This document shows, in pieces, positions 63,178-64,000 of a DNA stretch of 64,000 nucleotides. A program made the position numbers and the translations under genes. Position 1 is the first letter of the stretch. Every line of letters begins with the position of its first letter. The notes under the pieces were generated by a model, which had not been told where the DNA came from, searched no databases, and saw nothing but the letters and a program-made list of their open reading frames with translations. Source of the stretch: Apostichopus japonicus (Eukaryota; Echinodermata; Holothuroidea; Aspidochirotida; Stichopodidae); the NCBI RefSeq assembly GCF_037975245.1, contig NC_092579.1:31662166-31726165 (forward strand), read 5' to 3'.

Positions 63178-64000
63178 GTATAACTTATGGAGATGCTTGC
63201 AGAACACAGGTGCGTTGGAATTTTCCTTGTCTCTGGCCCCCCTACCTTCCATTCTTCTCCCCACCCCCCACCCCCTCTGCATTTATCTATTAAGTCCACA
63301 TTCTTAAAGGATATCTCTTGTTTTAGATTATGAAGAGCAGAGCCACCCACCTATTTCTGTTTATAGATTGTTTATGATTTGCATACTAGTATAAAGTATA
63401 CCGACTAAGTTCAGTAGTATGTCAGCTGATAAGGCTTTTTGTTTCATGGACAAGACCGTAATAAGTTGGTGTAGGGTTATATAGCAGTTGTACGGGTATG
63501 CTACTGTAGACAAGGACAGAATAAAGCGCCCTCGCTACCTGTTGTGTTCTAACACGTCTCATACCAGCACAACAGTGTCCTGTTTCATTGAAGCTTTTAC
63601 ACTGGTTCGAGAGTAAACCACTTGTATCAGCCCGATGACCCTCTAATAATATTGTAAACATTGATCAAGATCTAATAATATGGTAAAGTTTGATCAAGGT
63701 ACCAGTTTACTTAAGAATAGAAAGTCTTTTTTTTTCTGTCTGTAGTTAGGTAATAGCTTGGCTGGCCTATCCCCCAATCCCAACACTTATTTTTATGTTA
63801 TTTGATTAAGCATTATCTTGACCGCACCTACCAATGGGCTGCCAAAGACTTAAGTATCCTTGCTTAGAAAAATTGTAAAAATCTTCATCATTAATCCAAA
63901 ACAAGCACTAAGTAATAGAAAGAGAGAAAATAAAAGGAAGGGGGGGGGGCAATTTTGTTTTATCAATGTGCCTGGTGTGACAGTCGTTAGGATACGATTC
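63178..64000. other. Intron or intergenic sequence, nothing recognised
   Basis: No further adducin exon, including the Lys-rich C-terminal tail, was identified before the window ends. A G-run lies near 63,941. Confidence 0.5.

Overview
The window looks like a eukaryotic, metazoan contig. It has spliced coding exons with GT/AG boundaries, long introns, several non-LTR retrotransposons, short AT microsatellites and a large satellite block. The CR1/L2-type LINEs, a Ginger/KRBA2-type integrase, a Mutator-like transposase fragment and an adducin gene suggest a marine invertebrate. An echinoderm-like deuterostome is my guess, but the species cannot be fixed from the sequence. There is no bacterial-style gene organisation.

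Layout. (1) 1-30,557: an almost uninterrupted tandem array of a 155-bp monomer, about 197 copies. The array is cut by the left edge of the window and decays at its right end. It is CpG-rich and has higher-order structure, including a block of about 3.2 kb repeated at an offset of 3,874 bp. On the minus strand each monomer carries tRNA-like A-box and B-box sequences, so a tRNA-derived SINE may be its ancestor. The many open frames here follow from the repeat and are not convincing genes. (2) 30,558-36,484: a repeat-rich spacer with two inverted LINE 3' ends, AT and CT tracts, a TTAA-flanked MITE and a diverged 200-bp direct repeat. (3) 36,485-39,561: a decayed multi-exon integrase gene of the Ginger/KRBA2 type. 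(4) 41,633-44,860: three phase-compatible exons that look like a decayed ubiquitin-specific protease (C19) domain on the same strand, possibly part of the same element or locus. (5) 43.1-53.4 kb: several transposon remnants (LINE tails, a Mutator-like transposase fragment, one nearly complete two-ORF LINE of about 4.4 kb), unassigned plus-strand exon candidates and a 48-bp minisatellite. (6) 55,338-63,177: five plus-strand exons of an adducin gene covering the end of the aldolase-like head and the neck. The first exon has a one-base frameshift, and at least one small exon is not located. The introns hold a palindromic foldback element, an AT microsatellite, a TIR-bounded element and a candidate minus-strand two-exon gene.

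The only gene likely to be active is adducin, which caps actin filaments and recruits spectrin to them. Everything else recognisable is mobile or repetitive DNA, mostly broken. The features most worth follow-up are the tRNA-like satellite, the conserved LINE 3' stem-loop with a compensatory change, and the linked integrase/protease exons.
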